Assembly (NCBI GenBank): GCA_964637845.1
Contig: CAZWXI010000023.1
Coordinates: forward strand, 1 to 31,382
Length of the DNA stretch: 31,382 bases
Reading direction: 5' to 3'
Source: PGYU01 sp964637845
GTDB taxonomy: Bacteria; Bacteroidota; Ignavibacteria; Kapaibacteriales; UBA2268
Shown here: positions 16,718 to 25,366 of the stretch, piece after piece
Layout of the letters: the number at the start of each line of letters is the position of its first letter
Position numbering within the stretch: position 1 is the first letter of the stretch
Notes under the pieces: generated by a model
Told to the model about the DNA's origin: nothing
Databases searched by the model: none
What the model saw: only the letters and a program-made list of their open reading frames with translations
Position numbers and translations under genes: made by a program

Positions 16718-17443
16718 TTATTTGTACATAGAAAGTATTTTTGAGAATTGCTCTGAAACGTATTCCCAATTTACTACATTTAAAAATCCCTTTATGTAGT
16801 CACCCCGACGGTTTTGGTATTTCAAGTAATAAGCGTGTTCCCAAACATCTACAGGTAATAGAGGTACTGTAATCCATTGTGTGAGATTACCTTGACGCTC
16901 GGCTTGCATAACAATAAGCTTATCTGTAACGGGTTCATAAAAAAGGATGCCCCATCCTGAACCTTCGACTGCACTTGAAGCCGCTGAGTAGAGCTTCACA
17001 AAACCGTCAAAAGAACCAAAAGACTTGTTGATATAATTTTCAAGTTCTTTGCTGCGATTGCCTTGTTTGGCTCCCATAACATTCCAGAAAATCGTATGGA
17101 GAAAGTGCCCGCCCCCATGAAAAGCCAACTCACGTTCCCAATGCTTGATTGTTGAAAAATCTCCTGTTTCAATTGATTCCTTAATTTTAAATGTAGCGGT
17201 GTTAAGTCCGTTGACATAAGATGCATGGTGAATGCCGTGGTGTAATCTCATAGTTTGCTCATCTATATGCGGTTCGAGTGCATTATATCCATAAGGCAAA
17301 TCTGGTAAAATGTATTTTCCCGTTGAATCAGCAGTCTTGTCTAAGCCGCTGATACTAATTTTTGATTGAGCCATAGCGGCAAAAGGGAACATCATCGAAG
17401 TACCTAGTATTGCAGTAGTACCGAGAAACTCTCTTTTATCCAT
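16718..17443 (-). CDS. Exported superoxide dismutase, Fe/Mn family (Mn-like)
   Basis: A 241-aa enzyme that dismutates superoxide to oxygen and peroxide. Residues 1-26 form an export signal (MDKREFLGTTAILG then a hydrophobic run to AAMAQ) resembling a Tat signal but with Lys-Arg instead of Arg-Arg. The catalytic domain starts with YILPDLPYGYNALEPHIDEQ. Predicted metal ligands are His68 (RLHHGIHHASYV), His116 (GGGHFLHTIFW), and Asp199 and His203 (DVWEHAYYLKY). Gln184 (AERQGNL) matches the second-sphere Gln position of Mn enzymes, so Mn or cambialistic use is more likely than strict Fe. Location should be periplasmic or extracellular. A terminator follows at 16655-16693. A start at 17443 is supported by AAGGA about 10 bases upstream. 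Confidence 0.94.
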   Translation of the reverse strand: MDKREFLGTTAILGTSMMFPFAAMAQSKISISGLDKTADSTGKYILPDLPYGYNALEPHIDEQTMRLHHGIHHASYVNGLNTATFKIKESIETGDFSTIKHWERELAFHGGGHFLHTIFWNVMGAKQGNRSKELENYINKSFGSFDGFVKLYSAASSAVEGSGWGILFYEPVTDKLIVMQAERQGNLTQWITVPLLPVDVWEHAYYLKYQNRRGDYIKGFLNVVNWEYVSEQFSKILSMYK

Positions 17444-17522
17444 AATAAATACATCCTTTATGAAGTTAATACAATTAGAAAAGAGACGTTTTAAGTATAG
17501 TTATGTTTGAAATTAGTGGGGT

Positions 17523-19508
17523 CTAATTAGTTGCTCTTCTTAGGAATTCCAAGAACTCGTTTTCATCTCTTGTGAAGCCCTTTGAGCCAAGCAATTGCTC
17601 ATTTGGAGATAAGATAACATAGAGTGGAAGTTCAATCGAGCCGAATCTCTCGCGTTGCATCTCCCGATTAGCCATATCGTTTGGATTACGGCTATCAGTA
17701 TATAATTTCACTTTTATCATGTTTGACATTAGTGCCGATATCGGACCTCGCGGAAACATATTGGTTTCCATCCATCTGCAATTAGTGCATTGCCATCCCG
17801 TGAAGTCAATAAATAATGGCTTTTTCTCTTCTTTGGCTTTGGCAAGAGCAGTTTCGTAATCTTTGAACCAGTATTCCTCAATATTTGATGGAGTAGTCCC
17901 TACGAAAGAAATTGCGGTTGTATTGACACCGTATTCTTTAGGAGGCAAGAAGGCATCAAGCTCTCCTAAGGGTTTCCCTAGCATTCCTGTCGCTAACCAA
18001 ATTGTAATCGTTCCAAAGAATAATGCAAACATAATCCTAAGCGAGCCTACACTTTCGACAGGTGAATCATGAGGTAATCTGAACCAGCCGAGAATATAAG
18101 TTACAATCAATACACAGCAAATTATCCAAATTGATAAAAACACATCCTTTGGTATCAATTCAAATGACCAATATAGGTCTGCATTTGAGAAAAATTTAAC
18201 AGCGGCAGCAATTTCAATGAAACCCATGACAACTTTTACGTTATTCATCCATCCGCCTGATTTAGGCAATTTTGTCATAAATGACGGAAATAACGCCAAT
18301 AAAAAGAAAGGTGCGGCAAAAATCGCTGAAAATCCGAGCATTCCCAAAATCGGATAGAACCATTCACCGCTGCTGACAGAAATTAATGATGAGCCGACAA
18401 ATGGCACTGTACACGTGAATGAAGTCAATGAGAAAACAAGCCCCATCATCAATACGCTGCCTATGCCATCGCCGGTTGACTTTGCATTGAGTAAATTCAG
18501 TAAAGCTGACGGTATTTGGATCTCGAAGGCGCCGAAGAGGTTAAGTGCAAAAATCACAAATATTGCGGCTATTGCTAAGTTTATCCATCCGTTTGTAGCA
18601 AGTTTACTTATACCTGTGGGACCAAAAGCAATCGAAACGATGAAACCGATAGCGGTAAAAGTTAAAATGATGCCTAAAGAATAGATTAGTGAGTCCCGAA
18701 GTCCACGACCTTTGGTTTTTTCAGCTCTTTTTGTAAAAAATGACACCGTAATTGGGATCATTGGAAAAACGCAAGGTGTAAGTAGTGATATCGCTCCCAT
18801 AAGCATTGAGAACCAAATGTAAGAAAAAATACCCTCGCTTTTCTTTTGGTCAATTAATTCGGAAGATTCGGTTTTAACGGGTTCGACTTTCGAATCAATT
18901 CTTTCAAAGTCTCTGACCACGTTATCGTCGTATGCATAATAGGGATACTGATTCTCATCATATCTGGCATGAACAATGAGGAAATTTTGTAGGTCTAGCT
19001 TATCATAATTGAAGGTCTCATCACTAAACTTACCAATGTAGTCCTCGCCGGGCAAGCATCTTATTGTATCACACAATTGAACAAAAAAGACTGCTTTAGC
19101 CGAAACATCTGCAAAAACAACATCTTTTTTGATTTTTACAGGTACAATAAACTCGAATTCATCTTTATAAATTTCAATATCAAACTCAAAGCCTTCATCA
19201 TACTTGATTTTCGGCTTTTGAACATATATTTTCTCGGGTAATTCAAAAATGTCATACGGTTGAATAGTTAGTTCAGAGGGCATTGGACCTATTCCTTCAT
19301 CACCTATTATTTCAATCATGCTGTAAGTGTACCAATAATCATCCATTTTGACAACTACTTTGATCATAACTTCATCCCCTGCTTTTGCTTGCATTTCACT
19401 CGGATAAGCAGTGATCTTGATGTGGTCGGCTCCGACTATGGCAAATAAAGAATTGGAAATAGCTAAACTGACAAAAAGGAATGTGATAATAAATAAGTTC
19501 CTAAACAT
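17523..19508 (-). CDS. dsbD: Thiol:disulfide interchange protein DsbD
   Basis: A 661-aa inner-membrane protein that carries electrons from cytoplasmic thioredoxin to periplasmic thiol proteins. A signal peptide (residues 1-23) is followed by a periplasmic N-domain with Cys146 and Cys151 (QLCDTIRCLPGEDYIG). The transmembrane domain follows from about 228, with SLLTPCVFPMIPITVSFFTK (Cys246) and the partner segment SFTCTVPFVGSS. The C-terminal thioredoxin domain has WQCTNCRW (Cys574, Cys577). All three redox-active pairs are present, so it looks functional. Possible clients in this window include the CxC lipoprotein at 747-1271. It is transcribed upstream of the dismutase gene with a 79-base gap. 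Confidence 0.94.
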   Translation of the reverse strand: MFRNLFIITFLFVSLAISNSLFAIVGADHIKITAYPSEMQAKAGDEVMIKVVVKMDDYWYTYSMIEIIGDEGIGPMPSELTIQPYDIFELPEKIYVQKPKIKYDEGFEFDIEIYKDEFEFIVPVKIKKDVVFADVSAKAVFFVQLCDTIRCLPGEDYIGKFSDETFNYDKLDLQNFLIVHARYDENQYPYYAYDDNVVRDFERIDSKVEPVKTESSELIDQKKSEGIFSYIWFSMLMGAISLLTPCVFPMIPITVSFFTKRAEKTKGRGLRDSLIYSLGIILTFTAIGFIVSIAFGPTGISKLATNGWINLAIAAIFVIFALNLFGAFEIQIPSALLNLLNAKSTGDGIGSVLMMGLVFSLTSFTCTVPFVGSSLISVSSGEWFYPILGMLGFSAIFAAPFFLLALFPSFMTKLPKSGGWMNNVKVVMGFIEIAAAVKFFSNADLYWSFELIPKDVFLSIWIICCVLIVTYILGWFRLPHDSPVESVGSLRIMFALFFGTITIWLATGMLGKPLGELDAFLPPKEYGVNTTAISFVGTTPSNIEEYWFKDYETALAKAKEEKKPLFIDFTGWQCTNCRWMETNMFPRGPISALMSNMIKVKLYTDSRNPNDMANREMQRERFGSIELPLYVILSPNEQLLGSKGFTRDENEFLEFLRRATN

Positions 19509-19582
19509 TGATTTTTTCCATTTAATTTTACTTTACAACTTATGACGAAATTAACATATTTACATTACTCATAGTGTTCATT

Positions 19583-20599
19583 TTACTCTAAGTCTTTAAA
19601 ATAAGAAATTATTCTCTTGTCCTCGAAATAGGCTTTAGGTCCGGACTTTTTGCGGATGCGTTCGTTCAATTTTTCTGAGAATACCTGAGAGGCATCATAA
19701 CCATAAGTTCTGAGCAAGTAATTTATTGCGATGACTTCAGCTATTACGGTAATGTTCTTACCCGGAAAAATCGGCAATTTGACCTTTGAAATTTCTACCC
19801 CCATTATATTCATAGACTTCTCGTCCAAACCGGTGCGTGTATAAGTTTGCTCGTCATCCCAATCTTCAAGTTCGACGACGATTTCGAGTCTTTTTTGGAA
19901 TCTAATAGAACGAATGCCAAACATTTGCCTGATGTCAATAATTCCAAGTCCGCGAATTTCCATGAAATGCTGTACGAGCGAAGTCCCCGTGCCCATTAAG
20001 AGAGATTCCTTTTTCTTGGTAAGCATTACAACATCATCGGCAACAAGTCTGTGGCCTCGCTCAATCAAGTCCAATGCAATTTCGCTCTTACCAATGCCGC
20101 TTCTCCCAATAAACAGGCATCCAACTCCGTAAATATCTACAAAGGAGCCATGAACAACAAGTTGCGGCGAAAATTGGTCATCAAGAAAATCGGAAAGCAT
20201 GGAGAAAGCTTTGGTGGTATCAAAATCGGTCATAAAAACTGCTATGCCGGCAGTTATAAAAGTCTTCAGCAAATCTTGGTCAAGCAGATTGGAATTTGTG
20301 AGTATGACACATGGTATAGCAAATTCGCATATTTTTTTGATTGCTTTTTGACGTCCTTGACGGGATAGACTTTTTAAATACAATGTTTCTGTATTTCCGA
20401 AAATTTGTACTCGTTGAAAAGTAAACAAGTCAACGTACCCTGCTAAAGCTAGCTGGGGACGGTGAAGATTCTTATCAGTTATATAATTATCTAAACCAAC
20501 ATCTCCCGTCAACTTTTGCAACTTGACTGGAGCATTCAGAAGCATGGAAACAGGTATTCGTTCCTGAACCAATGGTTTCATATCTTCGATTTGTGCCAT
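19583..20599 (-). CDS. hprK: HPr kinase/phosphorylase
   Basis: A 338-aa cytoplasmic bifunctional enzyme that phosphorylates and dephosphorylates a serine on HPr. The N-terminal MurF-like half runs to about 140. The kinase half carries the P-loop GRSGIGKS (residues 165-172), the LVADDVVML acidic strand, and the family signature EIRGLGIIDIRQMFG (214-228). The C-terminal region ends YGYDASQVFSEKLNERI. Length is normal. The start at 20599 has AAAGGA upstream at good spacing. It follows the hpf gene, an association seen in many bacteria, though a terminator-like hairpin lies between them (20620-20642). No HPr or PTS gene is in the window, so the target cannot be confirmed here. Confidence 0.95.
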   Translation of the reverse strand: MAQIEDMKPLVQERIPVSMLLNAPVKLQKLTGDVGLDNYITDKNLHRPQLALAGYVDLFTFQRVQIFGNTETLYLKSLSRQGRQKAIKKICEFAIPCVILTNSNLLDQDLLKTFITAGIAVFMTDFDTTKAFSMLSDFLDDQFSPQLVVHGSFVDIYGVGCLFIGRSGIGKSEIALDLIERGHRLVADDVVMLTKKKESLLMGTGTSLVQHFMEIRGLGIIDIRQMFGIRSIRFQKRLEIVVELEDWDDEQTYTRTGLDEKSMNIMGVEISKVKLPIFPGKNITVIAEVIAINYLLRTYGYDASQVFSEKLNERIRKKSGPKAYFEDKRIISYFKDLE

Positions 20600-20611
20600 A
20601 AATTTCCTTTA

Positions 20612-20642
20612 AAATACAAAGGGGACAAATAACATGTCCCCT
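20612..20642 (-). terminator. Terminator between hpf and hprK
   Basis: A perfect 8-bp stem AGGGGACA (20620-20627) pairs with TGTCCCCT (20635-20642), loop 7. On the minus strand TTGTATTTTA follows. It sits 26 bases after the hpf stop and close to the hprK start, so hprK probably depends on partial read-through or another promoter. Confidence 0.7.
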
Positions 20643-20668
20643 ATAAATACAAAAATACATAAAACCAA

Positions 20669-20977
20669 TTATACTTGTATGCCTTTATTACGAACGCTAG
20701 TTTGTTTGGTCTTCCATTTTTTTATTTGACGTACAATTTTATCTGCCGCACTGTTTAAACTCTTGCGGAAGTCATCCGAGCTTTCCTTACCAACAAGTGT
20801 GGCACCCTGCAGGTGTGTTGTAATTATTACTGTTTTATCATTCTCATTTATAAATTCGACGTTGGTGCTGATTATACCGTCATGGTATTTGCCGAAAGAT
20901 TCAGCATGAATCATGGCATCATCGTGTAATTTCGGATGATTGCCTCTGGTATGTCTGAAAGTTATTTGGGTTTTCAT
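20669..20977 (-). CDS. hpf: Ribosome hibernation-promoting factor (short HPF/RaiA/YfiA family)
   Basis: A 102-aa cytoplasmic protein expected to bind the 30S decoding centre and hold ribosomes inactive in slow growth. The fold is covered by MKTQITFRHTRGNHPKLHD, the central strand pair with NDKTVIITTHLQG, and the C-terminal helix DFRKSLNSAADKIVRQIKKW followed by a basic tail. It lacks the C-terminal dimerisation domain of long HPF, so it is the short form. AGAGGTGG precedes the ATG. The gene lies upstream of hprK on the same strand. Confidence 0.9.
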   Translation of the reverse strand: MKTQITFRHTRGNHPKLHDDAMIHAESFGKYHDGIISTNVEFINENDKTVIITTHLQGATLVGKESSDDFRKSLNSAADKIVRQIKKWKTKQTSVRNKGIQV

Positions 20978-21053
20978 AAAGCCACCTCTGAGATTAATTA
21001 ATAAATTGGTGAACTATCGTCAAAAAATTTGGCGATACTATATATTTTACGAC

Positions 21054-21875
21054 TTAATTTAAAAATTGTTTTGATATAAGACTCTCTCTGTTGAAATTAA
21101 AAGATACAGCCATAGTGAATTGTAAATAACCGGGAACAAAATTCACGCTTGATGTTAAAGCAGGTTTTTCTGTAATGAATTGTTGTCTGACTCTTGAGTA
21201 GAAATCGGCACCAACAAAGGTGTGAGTGTATGATGCTTCGATAATCAAGCTGCCGAGAAAGTAATCTTCATAATCTTTGTCGAAACCTAGTTCAACGCCT
21301 GCATAGATTCTGCCTAAAGGTCCAATATCCGTATTATCGTAATGAATACCACCGCGACGAGTATCTTGCTCTATTGATGAGGATAGACCTTCTTCCCAAA
21401 TAGTGTTTACAACAACTATTCCTACACCTAATCCTATGTAAGTCCGAAATTGCGAAGAATACGGAATGTAATCCGCTGTTAGAATAATCGGTAGATTTGT
21501 AATATTGTAAGAGTGGTGCATTTGTCTATAGCCCTTTAAGCCGGGTTCGTCAACGTATTGTTCGAAACTTGTGTTGAAATTGATGATTTGGTAATTTACC
21601 TGTAGCCCAAATCTATAACTTGGTATAAGCAGTAATTTTGTACCGGCAGCCAGCGTCGGTATAAGTGGCAGATTTCTTTTTGTTGAACCGAATTCGGTTT
21701 TGAGTGTATTAAAAAAGTCATCTGACCCGCTTGCAAAGCCACCGGCAACTCCTAAGTAAACTATAGATTTCAAATCGTATCTTTTCGTCGTATCAGCTAA
21801 TCTATCGAACCCGAACAATGAGGAATTCAATATAACACCCAACAAAAATAAATATATTAATACACGCTTAATCAT
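21054..21875 (-). CDS. Outer-membrane beta-barrel protein, function unknown
   Basis: A 273-aa protein with a signal peptide (MIKRVLIYLFLLGVILNSSLFG). The remainder alternates polar and hydrophobic residues in barrel-like strands: IVYLGVAGGFASGS, YRFGLQVNYQIINFNT, FRTYIGLGVGIVV, RIYAGVELGFDKDY, LIIEASYTHTFVG, LQFTMAVSFNF. It resembles small porin-type barrels of Bacteroidota. It does not end in a terminal aromatic residue; a short tail (RESLISKQFLN) follows the last strand. It lies 46 bases after accD on the same strand, but shares no obvious function with it. No specific family was recognised. Confidence 0.75.
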   Translation of the reverse strand: MIKRVLIYLFLLGVILNSSLFGFDRLADTTKRYDLKSIVYLGVAGGFASGSDDFFNTLKTEFGSTKRNLPLIPTLAAGTKLLLIPSYRFGLQVNYQIINFNTSFEQYVDEPGLKGYRQMHHSYNITNLPIILTADYIPYSSQFRTYIGLGVGIVVVNTIWEEGLSSSIEQDTRRGGIHYDNTDIGPLGRIYAGVELGFDKDYEDYFLGSLIIEASYTHTFVGADFYSRVRQQFITEKPALTSSVNFVPGYLQFTMAVSFNFNRESLISKQFLN

Positions 21876-21921
21876 GTAAAGAGAAAATACAAATTTTTTG
21901 TGTTATAAACAAATTATTTTC

Positions 21922-22761
21922 TTAGTTTTTGAACCAAAGTAAAATGTTTGTTACTTCTGCCTTCAAATTGTAGCGAGAAACAATCATATCAACAAAACCG
22001 TGCTCAAGCAAAAATTCTGATTTTTGAAATCCCGCGGGTAGTTTTTTACGAATGGTTTGCTCAATGACGCGAGGACCGGCAAAACCGATAAGCGCTCCCG
22101 GTTCGGCAATGTTGATATCTCCGACCATTGCATATGATGCCGTTACTCCGCCCGTAGTTGGGTCTGTAAGAATTGAAATATATGGTATTACGTTGTCTGC
22201 AAGCTCGGCGAGTATAGCCGAAGTTTTGGCCATTTGCATAAGGGAGAATGGCGCTTCTTGCATACGTGCCCCTCCAGATGCCGAAATGATGATAAGTGGT
22301 ATGTTTTTCTTAAGAGATAATTTTGCGGAACGATAAATTTTTTCGCCTACGACAGATCCCATACTACCGCCAATAAAGCTAAAGTTCATACAAGCAAATG
22401 ATACTTCATTTCCGTTGATTTTTCCGATACCGGTGGTTATGGCATCATTCAGCCCGGATTTTTTTATACTCTCAGAGATTCTGTCGGGATATGGTTTGGT
22501 ATCAACGAATTCAAGTGGGTCAGCAGAAATCAAATCCGAATTGGTTTCAGTAAATGTATCGTCATCGAAAAGAATTTGTATATATTCCTTACTTCCTATA
22601 CGAAAATGGTGGTTGCACTTTTTACAAGTATAAAATTGCTCTTCGAGTTCAGTCTTGTATATAATTTCGCTGCATGAGGGACATTTTGTCCATAGTCCGT
22701 CAGGCATTTCTCTCGGTTGAACTTCATCAATGTTAGATTTTGAGCGCTGAAACCAAGCCAT
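21922..22761 (-). CDS. accD: Acetyl-CoA carboxylase carboxyltransferase subunit beta
   Basis: A 279-aa subunit of the carboxyltransferase that moves the carboxyl group from biotin to acetyl-CoA, forming malonyl-CoA for fatty acid synthesis. The N-terminal zinc ribbon is intact (Cys27, Cys30, Cys46, Cys49; KCPSCSEIIY and FYTCKKCNHHFRIG). The crotonase-like core has SFIGGSMGSVVGEKI, IIISASGGARMQE, LTDPTTGGVTASYAM and GFAGPRVIEQT. Length is standard. A very strong AAGGAGGA ribosome site, formed by the last codons of the 179-aa gene, precedes the ATG by 6 bases. The stop of that gene and this start are 2 bases apart, so the two are probably coupled. accA is not in the window. Confidence 0.97.
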   Translation of the reverse strand: MAWFQRSKSNIDEVQPREMPDGLWTKCPSCSEIIYKTELEEQFYTCKKCNHHFRIGSKEYIQILFDDDTFTETNSDLISADPLEFVDTKPYPDRISESIKKSGLNDAITTGIGKINGNEVSFACMNFSFIGGSMGSVVGEKIYRSAKLSLKKNIPLIIISASGGARMQEAPFSLMQMAKTSAILAELADNVIPYISILTDPTTGGVTASYAMVGDINIAEPGALIGFAGPRVIEQTIRKKLPAGFQKSEFLLEHGFVDMIVSRYNLKAEVTNILLWFKN

Positions 22762-22763
22762 AA

Positions 22764-23303
22764 TTATTCCTCCTTAATAAAATTTGAATCATCTAACAAA
22801 TCAACGCAATCATTGTCAAATATGTTGTAAATGACGTTGTACTTTAAAATATGCTCTTTATTGTAAAATGGTTGGAAAAGCAAGGTTATCGAGTCAATTC
22901 CCATATCTTTGAATCTTGCATCAGTAGAAAAGAATTCGTCTTTAGATTTATGAATCACGAAAAATTCTTTGTCGAGGAATTGCTTAATACGATTGATTAC
23001 TTCAACTCTGAATTTCCGTTCTTTCATTTTTCTGTCCATTGTGACAGCTTCTTTTGCTTTGAGTAAATCAATGTTGTTTTGATTATAAATTGCAAAAACC
23101 GTCCTTTTTGGACCAATATGCATCGGAATATCTCTAACGGCTTCAAGAGATGCAATTGGCTTCACAATAACGTTATTCACCGTAGCATTTTGTAATCTGC
23201 CTGTTACTGCATTTATTTTTCCATCCTTCCAATAGACAACACTCACTATTGCACCAACGTGATTGAAGATTATTTTGTAAATCACATCAGGAAACATTAT
23301 CAT
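22764..23303 (-). CDS. Unknown 179-aa protein between PH-domain genes and accD
   Basis: I do not recognise a family. The start at 23303 has GGAG at good spacing and overlaps the end of the upstream PH-domain gene by 17 bases. The first ~60 residues are beta-rich (VGAIVSVVYWKDGKINAVTG, RLQNATVNNVIVKPI) and look like a small Sm-like or SH3-like barrel, though this is only a visual impression. A charged helix follows (LLKAKEAVTMDRKMKERKFR, EVINRIKQFLDKEF). The C-terminal part is mixed and acidic at the end (IFDNDCVDLLDDSNFIKEE). There is no signal peptide or membrane helix, so it should be cytoplasmic. Tight coupling to accD suggests co-expression rather than proving shared function. Confidence 0.7.
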   Translation of the reverse strand: MIMFPDVIYKIIFNHVGAIVSVVYWKDGKINAVTGRLQNATVNNVIVKPIASLEAVRDIPMHIGPKRTVFAIYNQNNIDLLKAKEAVTMDRKMKERKFRVEVINRIKQFLDKEFFVIHKSKDEFFSTDARFKDMGIDSITLLFQPFYNKEHILKYNVIYNIFDNDCVDLLDDSNFIKEE

Positions 23304-24843
23304 GGCTCACTCCGCTTTTGTGAATGTATTGCAATTTGAAATAGTCATAGATATCATCAAATATTTCTCTTGCTTCGGTTGCATCAATGTCTATGATTTT
23401 TGCACCCCCAACACCCGTACTTGATGCGTTGTCAATAAACAAAGTTGCAAGACCCAAACGTCTTTGAAAAAAAGTTTCTTGCAAATGTAACGTTTGCAAC
23501 TTTTTCAAAGGTAAAATAATTATTTTTCGTAACCAAAAGCCTTCTTTGATTATTAAATAATTATTATGTATATGATATCCCCTATAAAGCCAACGTAGAT
23601 AAGCTGCATAATACAGCAAAGGAATTCCCAATGCTGACCATGCAAGTTCGGGTATAGCTATAATACCTGGAGTAATTAAAATACTAATTATGATTACATA
23701 ACGAATGAATGCTCGTCTGATGGATTTTCGGGAGATTGATCTGAATTTCTCGGGTAACTCAAAATTGTAAATTCGTTTGGAAAGCTCGATTAATTCATCA
23801 CGCTTTGCCAAGGGAATGACAGATTGATTTGTGCCTGTTTTTGCTCCGAATCCTGCTGTTTGCAAGGTCATTGTATAAAAGTTGAATTTCTGCTTTATGG
23901 GATTAGTAAGTATAGTGATTTGCTGCAATTTTTTTAGCGGAATAGTAACTTTGACTTTATTAAGCAATCCATAGGCTGTGATTAGTTTACCTTCTTCGTT
24001 TACGAGTTTGAACTTGAAATATTCGTTAATTGTCCAAATTATATCGAGAACCCACGATAATAGAACCGAAAGCATCAGAAAAGACAAAATCAGCAATATC
24101 AAAGTAAATAAATCTACATCACCAAGCGAATTAGTAAGGTTGTCAATAAAATCTTCTAACACACTTTCCAATAATCCGAACTGCGAGAAAATACCCATAA
24201 TCCACATGCCAACAACAAGGGCGAGAGGTCTTAGACGTACCATGCCGTAATACAACAGGTTTCGCCACGAAAGTTCGAATATAACATTATTGGTGATTTT
24301 TTCAGGTATATTCTCAGGTATGATATCAATTTCAGAATGTATATCGCTTGAAGTAATTTCATTTTCAGGTGTTTTGCTTTTTTGAAGGCGATATTTGTAA
24401 TTACGAATAATCTCGGAAATATCATTTGAATCTTTTACGGAAACGTATTGAAGTGCACCTTCGGTAGCTATATCGCCCGCAGTTTCGATGTTTATTTTAA
24501 CAAGCCCGAAAATACGTTGTAAGAAATTTTGATTGACATTCACATTTTGGATTCTTTCGAGTGGAATATTTCTCTGTTTTTTTGCAAAAATACCGGAGCG
24601 AATCACAAGTTCACGCGGAGTAATTTGGTAAGTAAAGAAAATGTAGTTAAAGGTGCTCGCAGGAACTATAATCAAGAGGGCAATCAGAGTTACTATCAAA
24701 AAAAATAATTGGTCGCTTTGCTTATTAATGATAACAAAATAATAAGTAATTGCCAAACCGGGCAGACTTGTCATTAAATTGTAGAAAATCGTCAACGGGT
24801 GAAGTCTTCTTGGTTCTATATAAGAATCATAGGGAGTGGTCAT
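23287..24843 (-). CDS. Membrane protein with three bacterial PH domains (YdbT-like)
   Basis: A 518-aa inner-membrane protein. Three bPH2 repeats are visible, each with a conserved strand-helix core: IPLERIQNVNVNQNFLQRIF then VKINIETAGD; IPLKKLQQITILTNPIKQKF then TMTLQTAG; and LPLKKLQTLHLQETFFQRRL then TLFIDNASS. Hydrophobic pairs precede each repeat (for example AITYYFVII and LLIIVPASTFNYIFF near the N terminus, LVVGMWIMGIF and LILLILSFLMLSVLLSWVL in the middle, VIIISILITPGIIAI later). It matches the YdbT partner of YdbS-type proteins. Its ATG overlaps the stop of the smaller PH-domain gene in ATGA, so the two are translationally coupled. The molecular role of the pair is not established. Confidence 0.88.
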   Translation of the reverse strand: MTTPYDSYIEPRRLHPLTIFYNLMTSLPGLAITYYFVIINKQSDQLFFLIVTLIALLIIVPASTFNYIFFTYQITPRELVIRSGIFAKKQRNIPLERIQNVNVNQNFLQRIFGLVKINIETAGDIATEGALQYVSVKDSNDISEIIRNYKYRLQKSKTPENEITSSDIHSEIDIIPENIPEKITNNVIFELSWRNLLYYGMVRLRPLALVVGMWIMGIFSQFGLLESVLEDFIDNLTNSLGDVDLFTLILLILSFLMLSVLLSWVLDIIWTINEYFKFKLVNEEGKLITAYGLLNKVKVTIPLKKLQQITILTNPIKQKFNFYTMTLQTAGFGAKTGTNQSVIPLAKRDELIELSKRIYNFELPEKFRSISRKSIRRAFIRYVIIISILITPGIIAIPELAWSALGIPLLYYAAYLRWLYRGYHIHNNYLIIKEGFWLRKIIILPLKKLQTLHLQETFFQRRLGLATLFIDNASSTGVGGAKIIDIDATEAREIFDDIYDYFKLQYIHKSGVSHDNVS

Positions 24844-25313
24844 ACTTCATCTTCAGTGGTAACATTTTTGAGTCTGTCACGCAGGTGCTCGGCGTATTCA
24901 ATGGGGAGCCCGGGAATGGTTACATCCGCACCTCTCGTTCCCGCAGTATAAATTACAAGTTTGCCCAAACCAAACATTCTGTCCAAGACGCTTTGAATAA
25001 CATCAATATGTTGAATTCTTAAAAACGGCGCAGTAGTCTTGACCCGTGTGAGAACTCCGCGTTCAATGTAAACATCATCTTCACGGACAATAAAACGCCA
25101 GAATGTATAGTTGAGAAACGGAAAAATGATTGAACCGGCGGCTCCAAATACAAAAAAGAGTAAAGTAGTATAGCCCTTAGGTAGTAGCCAATCATAGAAG
25201 TAGTTGGGTATAACAAAAAAGTCAATTATAGCAGTTATTATTGTCAAAAAAATTGTTCGGAAGATATTTCCGATAATCCACACTATTTTGACAGCAGGGT
25301 CTAAACTATACAT
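24840..25313 (-). CDS. Small bacterial PH-domain membrane protein (YdbS-like)
   Basis: A 157-aa protein with two membrane segments (about 8-33, IVWIIGNIFRTIFLTIITAI, and about 42-70, including TTLLFFVFGAAGSIIF). One bPH2 domain follows: FIVREDDVYIERGVL, then FLRIQHIDVIQSVLDRMFGL, then LVIYTAGTRGADVTIPGLP. The domain ends in a charged tail. It overlaps the YdbT-like gene by 4 bases (ATGA). Such pairs are widely conserved, mostly uncharacterised, and thought to form a membrane complex. It starts the run ydbS-like, ydbT-like, unknown protein, accD. No clear ribosome site was seen before the ATG. Confidence 0.88.
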   Translation of the reverse strand: MYSLDPAVKIVWIIGNIFRTIFLTIITAIIDFFVIPNYFYDWLLPKGYTTLLFFVFGAAGSIIFPFLNYTFWRFIVREDDVYIERGVLTRVKTTAPFLRIQHIDVIQSVLDRMFGLGKLVIYTAGTRGADVTIPGLPIEYAEHLRDRLKNVTTEDEV

Positions 25314-25366
25314 ATAGATTCATAGTTTTACAAATATAGTAAAACGTAAGTGAACTTATAAAATTA

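Noticed and set aside
17511..17528. A 6-bp hairpin overlapping the dsbD stop codon as a terminator
   Set aside because: The stem is AT-rich, overlaps the stop, and is followed by TCAAACATAAC rather than a T tract.
21016..21036. An imperfect inverted repeat ATCG...CGAT between the barrel gene and hpf
   Set aside because: It has an internal mismatch and no T tract on the minus strand, so it is not supported as a terminator.
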